DNA from: Myxococcota bacterium
GTDB lineage: Bacteria; Myxococcota; Kuafuiibacteriia; Kuafuiibacteriales; Kuafuiibacteriaceae
Assembly: GCA_028289325.1 (NCBI GenBank)
Contig: JANQQN010000436.1
Span: 1-38,707, forward strand
Direction: 5' to 3'
DNA: 38,707 nt
A program made the translations under genes and the position numbers. The notes below the pieces were generated by a model. That model saw nothing but the letters and a program-made list of their open reading frames with translations. It was not told where the DNA came from and did not search any database. This document shows, one piece after another, positions 1-8,323 of the stretch (the first letter of the stretch is position 1; the number at the start of each line of letters is the position of its first letter).

Positions 1-1
1 C

Positions 2-1798
2 ATGGTTCGCAAGGCGTCGGGGCCCGCGCTCTCTCCCGACGGCCGAACGCTCGCGTTCGTCATCTCGACGACCGGTCAGCCCCAGCTGTGGACGGTGCCG
101 GTGGCCGGAGGCTGGCCCCGCCAGCTCACGTTTGGGCGAGGGGTCACCTTTCACGCGTGGGGTCCGGACGAAGCGGGTCTCATCTACGGCGCGGATCGCG
201 ACGGTGACGAGCGGGAGGGGTATCGACGCATCAGCCCCGACGGCGGGTCGGAAACCGTCGTGCGTCCTTACTCAGAGGCGTTCGTAGCGTTTGGTGACTT
301 TTCGAGCGACGGCAAGCAGGTCGTGTACTCGACGACCGAGCGCAATGGGCTCGACTTCGACGTTCACGTCCTCGACCTCGCATCTGGCCGATCGCGCGAG
401 ATCCAACGCGGCAAGTTCGGCTTCATGGCCAAGACCTGGCAGCCGAACGGAACGAAGGTCATCGTCAGCGAGACCCGCGGGGAGGATGCGAACGACGTTC
501 GTCTGGTCGATGTCGCGACCGGAACCTCCAAGGTTCTGTTCAAGCCGGAGGTCGCGTCGAGCTACACCGGGTTCTCGTGGACCCCGGACGGCCGGCGAAT
601 GTACCTGGCGACGAATCAAGACCGAGATTTCGCGGCCCTCGCGCGGTTTGACCTCGCGACCGAGAAGCTGACCATGGTGGCGACGCCGGCCGGCGACGTC
701 CGAAACGTTCGCCTGTCGCCGGATGGCCGATATCTGGCCTGGACGGTGAACGACGGTGGTTTCAGCCGCCTGCACATCGCCGGGGCGACGCCGATGCGGC
801 TCGACAAGAACCTCGCCCCTTCGCTGCCCGAAGGCGTCGTTCGCAGCCTGGTTTGGGCCGCCGACGCGCCGGTGTTGGCCATTTCATTGACGGGTCCGGG
901 ACTGCCGGGCGACGTCTGGACGTTCGACGTCGCCGCCGGGCGGTTGAGCCGAGCCACCCACGCGACCACGGCGGGGCTGGATCTCGAGGCCGGCGCGGTG
1001 CGGCCGACCTCCCACTTTTTCGAGGCCCGGGACGGGGTTCGGCTGCACGGCCTGCTGTACCGGCCCGCGGGCGAGGGGGCGGCGCCGGTGGTGCTTCGTG
1101 TTCACGGCGGGCCTACCGGTCAGGCGCGGCCGACTTTCAATCCCCTCATTCAGTATCTCGTCGGACGAGGCATCGCCGTCTTCGACTTCAACTACCGGGG
1201 CTCCGAGGGGTTCGGGAAGGCCTTTGCACGGCTCAACGATCTCCGAAAGCGCGGTGACGAGCTCAATGATCTCGCGGACGCCGTCGAGTGGCTCCGGACG
1301 CGGGACACCATCGACGGTCAGCGGATCGCGATCATGGGTGGATCCTACGGCGGTTACCTGACGAACGCGGCGCTCGGCACCTTTCCCGATCTGTTCGCGG
1401 CCGGCGTGTCTTTCGTCGGGGTGTCGGATTGGGTGCGAGCGCTCGAAGGCGCCTCCCCCGGGCTCAAGGCTTCGGACCGTTATGAGTATGGAGACATCGA
1501 CGATCCCGACGATCGTGCTTACCTCGCCTCATTGTCGCCGATGAACAAGGCCCATCGCATCCGTGCCCCCCTCATGGTGCTGCACGGAGCCAACGACCCT
1601 CGGGATCCGGTGACGGAGTCGGATCGCTTCGTGTTAGCCATCCGCGGCCACCAGCGCGACGTCGTCTACCTGCGCTTCGCCGACGAGGGTCACGGCATTC
1701 GCAAGCTCCGCAATCGCGTCTATGCGTACCGAAGGGTCGCCGGGTTCCTTGAGACCCATCTCGGTATCAACTCGCCGGGGGCCTCTGCTCGCCCCTGA
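2..1798 (+). CDS. S9 family peptidase (prolyl oligopeptidase type), 5' end outside window
   Basis: Serine peptidase with an N-terminal WD40/TolB-like beta-propeller (several SPDGR and WTPDGR blades, roughly residues 1-330) and a C-terminal alpha/beta-hydrolase domain (about 340-590). The catalytic triad is visible: nucleophile Ser448 in GGSYGGY, Asp532 in HGANDP and His564 in DEGHG. Such enzymes cleave short peptides after proline or related residues, and the propeller gates access to the active site. The first visible Met (base 2) lies just before a propeller motif that is normally preceded by a signal peptide and further residues, so the true start is probably upstream of the window. The gene is followed by about 300 bases without a gene. 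Family assignment is firm; the substrate is unknown. Confidence 0.93.
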   Translation: MVRKASGPALSPDGRTLAFVISTTGQPQLWTVPVAGGWPRQLTFGRGVTFHAWGPDEAGLIYGADRDGDEREGYRRISPDGGSETVVRPYSEAFVAFGDFSSDGKQVVYSTTERNGLDFDVHVLDLASGRSREIQRGKFGFMAKTWQPNGTKVIVSETRGEDANDVRLVDVATGTSKVLFKPEVASSYTGFSWTPDGRRMYLATNQDRDFAALARFDLATEKLTMVATPAGDVRNVRLSPDGRYLAWTVNDGGFSRLHIAGATPMRLDKNLAPSLPEGVVRSLVWAADAPVLAISLTGPGLPGDVWTFDVAAGRLSRATHATTAGLDLEAGAVRPTSHFFEARDGVRLHGLLYRPAGEGAAPVVLRVHGGPTGQARPTFNPLIQYLVGRGIAVFDFNYRGSEGFGKAFARLNDLRKRGDELNDLADAVEWLRTRDTIDGQRIAIMGGSYGGYLTNAALGTFPDLFAAGVSFVGVSDWVRALEGASPGLKASDRYEYGDIDDPDDRAYLASLSPMNKAHRIRAPLMVLHGANDPRDPVTESDRFVLAIRGHQRDVVYLRFADEGHGIRKLRNRVYAYRRVAGFLETHLGINSPGASARP

Positions 1799-2114
1799 GC
1801 GTCATCGGCGGCTGACAGCGGTTATCGATACCGGATGAGGATACGCGTTTCCGGCGGGTAGCAACCGCGGTCGGCTTGATCAGGTGACGATCGGCGACGA
1901 TGCTCACACTCCGAAGCATTCCCATCGAAAAATCTCTCGGCGTCTCGCGCGGGCCCCGGTTGTCGCCGACAAAGTCGAAAGATGGTCCTTGTTCCCGTCC
2001 CAACGTCAAATCCATGACACTGCTCTAAGTTTCACTTCGTCGAGTTTGGCTCAACACTTGCTGTCCTTGTCCTTTACGATGCTAGGTCGTGAGGGTGTAA
2101 CGAAGCAGGCGGGG
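1799..2114. other. intergenic region upstream of the roadblock operon
   Basis: About 316 bases with no convincing gene. A short minus-strand frame over 1767-2015 lacks family features and is treated as chance. The region holds a near-palindrome around TATCGATA (1823-1830) and the sigma-54-type promoter described separately at 2046-2062. No clear factor-independent terminator for the S9 peptidase was seen. Confidence 0.5.
2046..2062 (+). promoter_or_regulatory. candidate sigma-54 (-24/-12) promoter
   Basis: The sequence TTGGCTCAACACTTGCT fits the RpoN consensus YTGGCACGrNNNTTGCW, with the invariant GG and GC dinucleotides separated by exactly ten bases. Transcription would begin near 2073. 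That leaves only a few bases before the ATG at 2079 and about 40 before the GTG at 2115, so it favours 2115 as the start of the roadblock gene. Sigma-54 promoters need an activator ATPase; no enhancer site was identified. Confidence 0.55.
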
Positions 2115-2480
2115 GTGGCTCGGGTCGAACGCCTGAATAGAATTCTCCGGGCGCTCCAGAGCGCGTCGCCCGACGTCGAGGCCAGCGCGCTGATCTCCGA
2201 GGACGGTCTCATGATCGCCAGCGCGCTCCCTCAACATATCGATGAGTCTCGGGTCGCGGGTATGTCGGCGACGATCTTGAGCCTCGGGACCCGAGCCGCT
2301 CACGAGCTTGAGCGGGGCGACGTGGAAGAGGTCTTGGTACGGGGCTCGGAGGGCTACGCGGTCATGCTCGCGGCGGGCTCGGGCACCCTACTGTTGGCGC
2401 TGGCGACGAGCGCGGCCAAGCTGGGCCTCATCTTCCTCGACATGCGGCGGACGGTGGCCGAAATCAAACAGGTCTTGTGA
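2115..2480 (+). CDS. roadblock/LC7 domain protein (MglB-like)
   Basis: A small one-domain protein of about 121 residues. The sequence from RVERLNRIL through ALISEDGLMIASALP to the closing MRRTVAEIKQVL has the alpha-beta arrangement of roadblock/LC7 proteins. These dimerise and act as regulators or GTPase-activating partners of small Ras-like GTPases, MglB for MglA in myxobacteria. No MglA-type GTPase lies in this window. The GTG at 2115, preceded by AGGCGG, gives a start matching family N-termini and suits the promoter at 2046-2062; an in-frame ATG at 2079 would add 12 residues. It is the first gene of a four-gene operon, with the next start 7 bases after its stop. The partner GTPase is unknown. 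Confidence 0.82.
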   Translation: MARVERLNRILRALQSASPDVEASALISEDGLMIASALPQHIDESRVAGMSATILSLGTRAAHELERGDVEEVLVRGSEGYAVMLAAGSGTLLLALATSAAKLGLIFLDMRRTVAEIKQVL

Positions 2481-2487
2481 GGTCGCC

Positions 2488-3255
2488 GTGGATCAGACGA
2501 TGACGGTATTCGAGGCTGGCGACCACCGCAATCTCCTGCTGCCGGACTTTGGCCACGGGCTCGCGGTGCAAGCCAATCAGCATCTGATCGTTCATGGCGA
2601 CGAGGCGATGATCCTCGATCCCGGCGGCCACAAGGTCTACAGCCGGGTGCTCTCCGAGACGAGCTTTCTGCTCCGCGGCGGACGGCTGCGCTACCTGTTT
2701 CTGTCCCACCAGGATCCCGACATCATCGCCGCCGCCAACGGCTGGCTCATGACCACGGACGCCGAAGCCTACATCTCGAAGCTATGGGTTCGTTTCGTTC
2801 CCCACTTTGGTCTCGACCGCCTGGTCGAAGACCGGCTCCGCCCCATCCCCGACGAAGGCATGGTCCTGTCGCTGGCCGGAGTCGAGCTCCTGATTCTCCC
2901 GGCCCACTTCCTCCATTCGTGCGGCAACTTTCAGGTCTACGACCCGGTATCCAAGATTCTGTACTCCGGCGACCTCGGCGCATCGCTGGGGATGGATTAC
3001 GACGTCGTCCCGGACTTCGACACCCACATCCAACACATGGAAGGTTTTCATCGCCGGTACATGACGTCGAAGGTTGCCTTGCAAGCGTGGGTGAAGATGG
3101 TCAGGCAGCTCGACGTAGAAATCATCGCTCCCCAGCACGGAGCGATGTTCAAGGGGCGCGACATGGTTCATCAGTTTGTCAATTGGTGCGAGGAGCTGGA
3201 GTGCGGGGTCGATCTCTTGAACGGCGGCTTTGCCCTTCCGAGGCGATCGTCGTGA
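2488..3255 (+). CDS. MBL-fold protein of the oxygen-binding diiron (ODP/FprA-like) type
   Basis: A 255-residue protein consisting of one metallo-beta-lactamase fold. Candidate metal ligands are His74, Asp76 and Asp78 in SHQDPD, His140 and His143 in AHFLHS, Asp162 in YSGDLGA and His217 in PQHG. The H-x-D/E-x-D signature without the usual following His resembles diiron flavoprotein-type and oxygen-binding diiron proteins rather than zinc beta-lactamases. No flavodoxin domain follows, so if redox-active it would act as a sensor or need an external donor. The GTG start has GAGG five bases upstream; an ATG at 2500 is an alternative. Its stop overlaps the next start (GTGA), implying translational coupling. 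Role inferred: O2, NO or redox sensing within the operon. Confidence 0.8.
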   Translation: MDQTMTVFEAGDHRNLLLPDFGHGLAVQANQHLIVHGDEAMILDPGGHKVYSRVLSETSFLLRGGRLRYLFLSHQDPDIIAAANGWLMTTDAEAYISKLWVRFVPHFGLDRLVEDRLRPIPDEGMVLSLAGVELLILPAHFLHSCGNFQVYDPVSKILYSGDLGASLGMDYDVVPDFDTHIQHMEGFHRRYMTSKVALQAWVKMVRQLDVEIIAPQHGAMFKGRDMVHQFVNWCEELECGVDLLNGGFALPRRSS

Positions 3256-3857
3256 GTCGCCGCGCTCCAGATCTGGAGGTGATCGACGGCGGTCAGGCGC
3301 CGTCGGCCGGAGGACCGTTCACCGCCGCCGATTACGTACAGCTCGCCGCGCTGAGCGGTCGTTCGGTCGTCGTTCGGGTCGGCGGAGAGCATCCCGGCGA
3401 GATCGTGCTGAGGGGCGGTATGCCGTGGTGGGCTGGCGACGACCGCGGGGAGGGGGCGGCGGCGTTTCAGCGGCTGTTGCTCGCCGGCGGCATGGAGCGA
3501 GACCAGCCGGTGGTCTGTCGCCAACTGCGGTCCGAGGTTCGGTCTCGCAACGTGGCGGGGACCGCTGAGGCGCTGCTGCTCGACGCGGCAAAAGACCTGG
3601 ACGATCGGCGACGAGGCGCCGGTTCCGTGGAGTTCGCGTCGGCCCCGGTGATCGGGGAGCTCGAGGCCCTCGACGCCGCTGAAGCTCGATTCGTCGACCT
3701 GGTGGAGGCCGGCGTGGATGCTCTGCTTCGCAAAGACTATGCGAAAGCGAGGGCGTCGTTCGCGGCGGCGAGCGGGATCTACCCCGACGACCCGACGGTG
3801 ACCGCCAACCTTCAGCGGCTGCAAGCCCTGGGATTTGGGCCGGAGGGGGAGTCATGA
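3252..3857 (+). CDS. DUF4388 (PATAN-like) domain protein with TPR-like tail
   Basis: A 201-residue cytoplasmic protein. Residues about 25-80 (from YVQLAALSGR to the G-E-x-AAAFQRLL stretch) follow the pattern of DUF4388/PATAN domains: a short helix, a strand giving 'G-x-I-x-x-x-x-G' and a helix. Such domains are common in deltaproteobacterial signalling proteins. The C-terminal part (about 140-190) has a helix pair with DYAKARASFAAA and a YPDDPTVTANL continuation that resembles a single tetratricopeptide unit. The gene starts at a GTG overlapping the stop of the MBL gene and ends with ATGA overlap into the next gene, so all three are probably made in fixed ratio. Likely an adaptor; partners unknown. 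Confidence 0.65.
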   Translation: MSRRAPDLEVIDGGQAPSAGGPFTAADYVQLAALSGRSVVVRVGGEHPGEIVLRGGMPWWAGDDRGEGAAAFQRLLLAGGMERDQPVVCRQLRSEVRSRNVAGTAEALLLDAAKDLDDRRRGAGSVEFASAPVIGELEALDAAEARFVDLVEAGVDALLRKDYAKARASFAAASGIYPDDPTVTANLQRLQALGFGPEGES

Positions 3858-4561
3858 GTCTGTTGTGGGCCGCAGCGGGCATGATCGTCGGCGCCGCCAT
3901 CGGATACCTGCTCGCCGCTCGCCGGTGGGCGTCGTGCGTGGAGCAGCTTCGACAATCGCGTCGCGTAAAGGACGAAGAATCGAGAGGTCTTCGCCTGCAG
4001 CTGCGCGGCCTTCGGCGGGCTTACGAGACCGGAACCTTGACCGTCGACACGCCTCCGGATCGGTCCGAAGCGCGGATCGCCGCCGTGCTGGAAGAGGTGC
4101 GGTCGATGGTGGCGCCGTTCGCGGCGCACGCCGAACGACAAGCGGCGTTGACGGCCCTGTCGCCGAGCTTCATCCATCGCGGTCATTTGTCCGCGCTGCT
4201 GGCGGAGATCGGGGCCCGAGCCGGACTCGAGACCGTCGTATTGAGCGACGGGGTCGGGCTGCCGCTGGCCGACGCGGGCGCGGCCGACGGCGCGAGCACT
4301 TGCGACGCCCTGGCCGCCGCATCGGCCATGGTCTTGAGCCTCAGCGATCGCCTCGACGACAGCGGCCAGCCCGCAATGCGGGCGGCGGTGGTCCGAGACG
4401 CCGTAGGTCGGACCGTGCTCTACCGAGTCTTCGAGGTGGCGGAAGAGCGATACGTCTTGACCGGGGTGACCGAGGCTGCGTCCGTGGCCCCCGACGCCCT
4501 CGATCCCACGCTGCCCCAGCTGCGCCACATCCTTCGTCGCCCGACCGCCGCCGTGGCCTGA
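3854..4561 (+). CDS. membrane-anchored roadblock-like protein
   Basis: A 235-residue protein with one N-terminal transmembrane helix (residues about 4-22), a short basic and probably helical linker, and a C-terminal domain (about 110-225). This domain contains LLAEIGARAGLETVVLSDGVGLPLA, split here as a helix and strand followed by an 'SD-G-LPL' turn, then an amphipathic helix and paired strands. The order matches roadblock/LC7 folds, though more divergent than the first gene of the operon. A membrane-tethered roadblock protein could recruit the operon's cytoplasmic proteins to the inner membrane. The ATG overlaps the upstream stop (ATGA). Last gene of the operon; no strong hairpin terminator seen after it. 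Confidence 0.6.
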   Translation: MSLLWAAAGMIVGAAIGYLLAARRWASCVEQLRQSRRVKDEESRGLRLQLRGLRRAYETGTLTVDTPPDRSEARIAAVLEEVRSMVAPFAAHAERQAALTALSPSFIHRGHLSALLAEIGARAGLETVVLSDGVGLPLADAGAADGASTCDALAAASAMVLSLSDRLDDSGQPAMRAAVVRDAVGRTVLYRVFEVAEERYVLTGVTEAASVAPDALDPTLPQLRHILRRPTAAVA

Positions 4562-4688
4562 TTCAGCGGGGCGTGATCGCAGTTACAGGGCGATGAGGTC
4601 GGTTTGGTGGCCGTCTAAGCGATCGCTCGCCTCGGGCAGAACGTCCTTGCGCCAATCCGTACCGTAGTCCGCTTATGCGCGAGGAGCA

Positions 4689-4718
4689 TGTGACGGACGG
4701 CGTCGCGGTCGCTATAGG
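4689..4718 (+). promoter_or_regulatory. weak sigma-70-like promoter candidate upstream of yceI-like gene
   Basis: TGTGAC at 4689-4694 and TATAGG at 4713-4718 are 18 bases apart, leaving a leader of about 40 bases before the yceI-like ATG. The match to TTGACA/TATAAT is partial, so this is only a candidate. Confidence 0.25.
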
Positions 4719-4761
4719 CAGTCCCGCCCGGTTGTATCCCGGCGCGCACTGGAGAACGAAC

Positions 4762-5331
4762 ATGAAGAGCATTTCGATCAACGCTTTCGCGATCGCCTGT
4801 AGCTTCGCCATGGTAACGGCCACCGCTCGCCCGGCCGCCGCCGATGTCTACAGCGTAGATCCCGCGCACACCTACGTCATCTTCAAGGTCAAGCACCTTG
4901 GGGTCGGCTACTCCTACGGCCTGTTCCGTAAAACGAAGGGCAGCTTCGACACCACCGCCGGCAAGATCAACATCGAGATCGACGCCAAGAGCCTGTACAC
5001 CGCGGATAAGAAGCGGGACGACCACCTGAGCGGTCCCGACTTCTTCAACACCAAGCAGTTCCCGAAGATCACCTTCAACAGCACGAAGGTCGAGACCAAA
5101 GGAAAGCAGATCATGGTCACCGGTGACCTCACGATCAAAGGCAAGACCAAGAGCGTTAGCTTCACCATGGAGAAGACCGGCGAAGGCAAGGATCCCTGGG
5201 GTAACTATCGAGAGGGCTATGAAGGCACCATGACCATCAACCGCATGGACTTCGGGGTGGACTACATGCCCGGCGGCGTCTCGAAAGAGGTTCAGCTGAC
5301 CGTCAGCGTCGAAGGCATCCGTAAGAAGTAA
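4762..5331 (+). CDS. YceI family periplasmic protein
   Basis: A 189-residue secreted protein. An N-terminal signal peptide ends near ARPAAA-DVY. The mature part starts with the typical VDPAHTYVIFKVKH strand and contains FFNTKQFPKITF and KGKTKSVSF, the conserved lipocalin-like YceI beta-barrel motifs. YceI proteins bind polyisoprenoid-type lipids in a hydrophobic tunnel and are often induced by stress or high pH; the ligand here is not predictable. The ATG is preceded by a good GGAGA site at 4751-4755. The next gene starts 5 bases after the stop, so the two are probably co-transcribed. Confidence 0.93.
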   Translation: MKSISINAFAIACSFAMVTATARPAAADVYSVDPAHTYVIFKVKHLGVGYSYGLFRKTKGSFDTTAGKINIEIDAKSLYTADKKRDDHLSGPDFFNTKQFPKITFNSTKVETKGKQIMVTGDLTIKGKTKSVSFTMEKTGEGKDPWGNYREGYEGTMTINRMDFGVDYMPGGVSKEVQLTVSVEGIRKK

Positions 5332-5336
5332 TCGCC

Positions 5337-6221
5337 ATGCAGCTCGCGCTTATCCTCTCGGTCGTCGCGCCGGCGTTGGTGGCTGCGGTCCTGTTGGCCG
5401 CCGGTCTCGCGCTCGGTCCTACGCGCGCTGGCGCTTGGGCGCTGGCGCTCATCGCGCCGTTGGGCGCCGTCGCCGCGTACGTCTCTGTCCGAGGGGTGCC
5501 GAGCTTTCCCCCGAGCGACGCCAGCGTCTGGCCCATGTGGCTGGCGCTGGTCGTCGCCGTGGTCGGGACCGCGGTCGTTGGCGACGGTGCCGCGTCGCGA
5601 GCCCGATGGCCGTGGCGCTTGATTGTGTCCGGGCTAACCGCTTGGCTCGTATGCCGCCCGTTGATCGCGGCATCTTGGACCGCCGGCGTCGCGGTCACCG
5701 TCGTCGGGGTGGCGACGGTGGTTTTGGCGGGCATCTGGGCCGCGCTCGAGGCGCGGTCCGTCCAGGTCACCGGTCCCGCCATGCCCCTCGCCCTGGGCGC
5801 CCTCGGCGGAGGAACGGCGGCCGTGCTGGGCGCCTCGGGAACCGCTCTGCTCGCGCAGACGGCGGCCGGGGCGGGGGTCGGATTCGGGTTGGCGACCCTC
5901 CTCGGGCTCGTTCGGCCCGAGCTGCGGGTCTCGTCGGCCGTCGGACCGCTGATCGTCATCGCCGGCGGCTTCCTTCTCGGCGGATTTTGTTACGCCGAAG
6001 TGGGGCTCGCGAGTTTGGCGATGTTGGCCTTCGGGGCCCTGATCGTCGCGGTGCTGCCGATCGCCTCCGAGGGACCTCGATGGCGAACAGCGATCATCTA
6101 CGGCGTGGTGCTCGCGGTGTTGAGCGGTGCCGCCATCGGGACCGCGGTGTTTCCGGAGCTCGACCCCACCCGAGCGCCCGAGCCCGCCGAGTCCGAGTCC
6201 GACGACGACTACGGCTACTGA
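5337..6221 (+). CDS. polytopic membrane protein of unknown function
   Basis: A 294-residue, extremely hydrophobic protein rich in Ala, Val, Gly and Leu. It appears to have eight to ten transmembrane segments covering most of its length, and a short acidic tail (PAESESDDDYGY). I do not recognise a family, and no conserved charged residues within membranes stand out as a transport signature. It begins 5 bases after the yceI-like gene and reads in the same direction, so it is probably in the same transcript and may work in the same envelope process. Strong hydrophobicity and the absence of in-frame stops support it as a real gene over shadow frames in the same stretch. Confidence 0.7.
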   Translation: MQLALILSVVAPALVAAVLLAAGLALGPTRAGAWALALIAPLGAVAAYVSVRGVPSFPPSDASVWPMWLALVVAVVGTAVVGDGAASRARWPWRLIVSGLTAWLVCRPLIAASWTAGVAVTVVGVATVVLAGIWAALEARSVQVTGPAMPLALGALGGGTAAVLGASGTALLAQTAAGAGVGFGLATLLGLVRPELRVSSAVGPLIVIAGGFLLGGFCYAEVGLASLAMLAFGALIVAVLPIASEGPRWRTAIIYGVVLAVLSGAAIGTAVFPELDPTRAPEPAESESDDDYGY

Positions 6222-6326
6222 CCGATTCGGGGCCCGACGCTGAGGGCTCGAAATGCGTTCCCGGACACTCAGGTCGCGGTTTGCGCGGCATGTTCGCGTT
6301 GCCGGGGCCGGGGCGGGAAACTTCCA

Positions 6327-6360
6327 ACCCGTCGGCTCGAAAGGCCGGGAGAATACGGGT
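6327..6360 (+). promoter_or_regulatory. foldable leader element upstream of the barrel/PstS-like/kinase genes
   Basis: A compact hairpin can form. The outer helix ACCCGT (6327-6332) pairs perfectly with ACGGGT (6355-6360). The inner helix CGGCT (6333-6337) pairs with GGCCG (6343-6347), closing a CGAAA loop. A seven-base bulge GGAGAAT lies on the 3' side only. It sits about 75 bases before the GTG of the barrel gene. It could be a leader RNA element or an operator; it does not match a riboswitch I can name. Confidence 0.35.
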
Positions 6361-6434
6361 AATAGCGACTCACGTCAGTCATCGCCGGACCCCTGTCGCC
6401 TTCAACTCGAATCCGCGCGGCCGACGATCTGGAC

Positions 6435-7826
6435 GTGGGAGGCTGTCTTGCCATCCTGTGTTGGGCGGCCTTCGCGAGCGTGCCGCCGGTCGCGACAGCC
6501 AGCGCGGCCGGCGACGGACGCCAGCTGCTCGAACAGATCCGAGCCGAGCGGGCCAAGTTTCAGCTGATCCTCGATGAGATGAACGCCATGCAGGAGGCCT
6601 CGGCCTCCGAGCAAGCGGACTTGGATGACCCCGGCTCCACGATTCGGCTGTACGGCTTTTTCGAGACGGGACTTCAGCGGAATTGGGCAAAAACCAACGG
6701 CTTCCTCAACGGAGTGGTGCAGAGTCCGGCCCTGACTTACATACTTGGGGATCTCTACCTGTACCTCGATATCGTCCCCGCCCAGGGCTGGCGGACGTTG
6801 GTGGAAGTCCGGCTGACGACCAGTAATGGCGCCGACCAGCTATCGCCGGCTGGATTTCAGATCCTCAGCACGGCGCAGCGACGCCAGAATCAGCCCGGCC
6901 TGGGGTTTGGTAGCCATCAGATCGCCTCCTCGTTGATCATCGAGCGCGCCTACGTCGAGCATATATTTCGCGACGAGTTCGGGGTCAGACTGGGGCTGTG
7001 GCTGACCCCGTGGGGCATTTGGAACGTCGACCACGGGTCGCCGGCCCTCATTCCGCTCATCGAACCGTACATCCAGATGGCTCAGATCTATCCCACCCAT
7101 CAGCTGGGGCTCGCGGTGTTCGGCGCCCGGCACCTGCTGCCGTGGCGCCTGACCTATCACCTCGGCATATCGAACGGGCGCGTCACCGGACCGGCGGTGA
7201 TCCCGGAATCGACGTGGGTCTCCTTCGACGTCACCGATGACAAGATGATCTCCGGTCGAATCACCCTCGAGCGCCAGCGGCCAGATTTGTTGCGGTTTGG
7301 GGTGTCGGCCTATTGGGGGACCAGCGCCCAGACCAGCAAGCAAGTCCAAGTGAGCGAGCCGATCGTCGTTCGACGAGATATTCCTCTCGAGCTCGAGGAA
7401 TGGGGCGTCGGTGCGGATTTCTCATACAACGGCCCGAGGCTGCGCCTTCGGGCGGAGTTTACGTATACTCAGTATCGCTTTCCCCGCGGCCGGACGAGAG
7501 CGACGTTCTTTCCCACGCGGCAGATGCCCGACTCCGCCCAGTATGGCGGGTACGCGCTCGCCAGCTTCCCGTTTGACGCGCTGGGGCTGCGGATCGAGCC
7601 TTACGCGTACTTCGAGGCGGTGTGGTGGCCAGCGGCGATCGCCCCTCGCGACGCGGCGGTCATCCCGTCGCTCGGCTTGAACCTCGATCCGACCCCGACC
7701 ATTCGACTGAAGACCCAATACGCGTGGTATCGGTTCTTTCAGGTCGAAGACGGATCGATTCGATTCTCCCGCAACAGCGAAGACGACGTGCACGGTCTGA
7801 GCTTTCGCGCAGTGGTGTCTTTCTGA
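6435..7826 (+). CDS. outer-membrane beta-barrel (porin-like) protein
   Basis: A 463-residue exported protein. The N-terminus has a hydrophobic segment ending at ATASAAG that fits a signal peptide. A short coiled-coil stretch follows (LLEQIRAERAKFQLILDEM, about residues 29-50), as in trimeric porins with N-terminal helices. The rest alternates hydrophobic and polar residues with many Tyr, Trp and Phe, and it ends in FRAVVSF with a terminal Phe, the usual outer-membrane insertion signal. The GTG start is weak (no clear ribosome-binding site). The stop overlaps the next start (TGATG). Pairing with a small PstS-like protein suggests uptake of an anion such as phosphate, but no selectivity residues can be assigned. 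Confidence 0.75.
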   Translation: MGGCLAILCWAAFASVPPVATASAAGDGRQLLEQIRAERAKFQLILDEMNAMQEASASEQADLDDPGSTIRLYGFFETGLQRNWAKTNGFLNGVVQSPALTYILGDLYLYLDIVPAQGWRTLVEVRLTTSNGADQLSPAGFQILSTAQRRQNQPGLGFGSHQIASSLIIERAYVEHIFRDEFGVRLGLWLTPWGIWNVDHGSPALIPLIEPYIQMAQIYPTHQLGLAVFGARHLLPWRLTYHLGISNGRVTGPAVIPESTWVSFDVTDDKMISGRITLERQRPDLLRFGVSAYWGTSAQTSKQVQVSEPIVVRRDIPLELEEWGVGADFSYNGPRLRLRAEFTYTQYRFPRGRTRATFFPTRQMPDSAQYGGYALASFPFDALGLRIEPYAYFEAVWWPAAIAPRDAAVIPSLGLNLDPTPTIRLKTQYAWYRFFQVEDGSIRFSRNSEDDVHGLSFRAVVSF

Positions 7827-8323
7827 TGCGGCACGTCGGATTCAGCGCTGTTCTTTGGGCTCTCATGAGCACGGCCCAGATCGTGCCTTCGAGCGCTGGG
7901 GCCCAGGATCGCGCGCTGGTGATCATTGTTCACCGCAGCAACCCCGTGCATCGCTTGGGCGCCCTCGAATTGAACGCCATCTTCACCTCGAGCCAGCGAT
8001 TTTGGCCTAACGGGGAGCCGCTCGTGGCCTTCAATAGCCCGCCCGGCTCGCCGAGCCGGATCGAATTCGACCGGGCCGTCCTGCGCATGGATCCCGATGA
8101 AGCCGGCCGGTTCTGGATCGACCATCGAGTCTCCGGCAAGGCGCGGCCACCTCGCAAAGTGCCCACGGCTCGCGTCGCGCTGGCCATCGTTCGCCGAATG
8201 AAGACCGCGGTGGCGTACGTGCCGGAAGGGGTGTGCTCCCAGGATGTTCGCGTCGTCGCGGTCGTCCGAGCAGGAAGGGTCGTACCGCCGTCAACGGTCG
8301 AGGCAAGCAGATGTGGCGATTAG
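7826..8323 (+). CDS. small PstS-like periplasmic substrate-binding protein
   Basis: A 165-residue secreted protein with a signal peptide ending near SSAGAQ-D. The mature part contains NPVHRLGALELNAIFTSSQRFWPNG, split as a helix and then the 'IF-x-W-x-x-G' motif, followed by SRIEFDRAVLRMDPDE and a VAYVPEG strand. These are hallmarks of the PBP-like domain in phosphate-binding proteins, present here as one lobe rather than the about 300 residues of a full PstS. One-lobe versions are commonly found next to barrel proteins and membrane sensor kinases, as here. Its ATG overlaps the barrel stop, and its end overlaps the next gene by 13 bases. Likely a ligand-capture or ligand-sensing subunit; the ligand is unproven. 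Confidence 0.72.
   Translation: MRHVGFSAVLWALMSTAQIVPSSAGAQDRALVIIVHRSNPVHRLGALELNAIFTSSQRFWPNGEPLVAFNSPPGSPSRIEFDRAVLRMDPDEAGRFWIDHRVSGKARPPRKVPTARVALAIVRRMKTAVAYVPEGVCSQDVRVVAVVRAGRVVPPSTVEASRCGD

Noticed and set aside
1767..2015. Short minus-strand frame after the S9 peptidase
   Set aside because: No start signal, no family features, and it covers the intergenic region only by chance.
6327..6360. Cyclic-di-GMP (GEMM) riboswitch
   Set aside because: A CGAAA loop hairpin is present, but the second helix and the conserved flanking bases of the GEMM core are missing.
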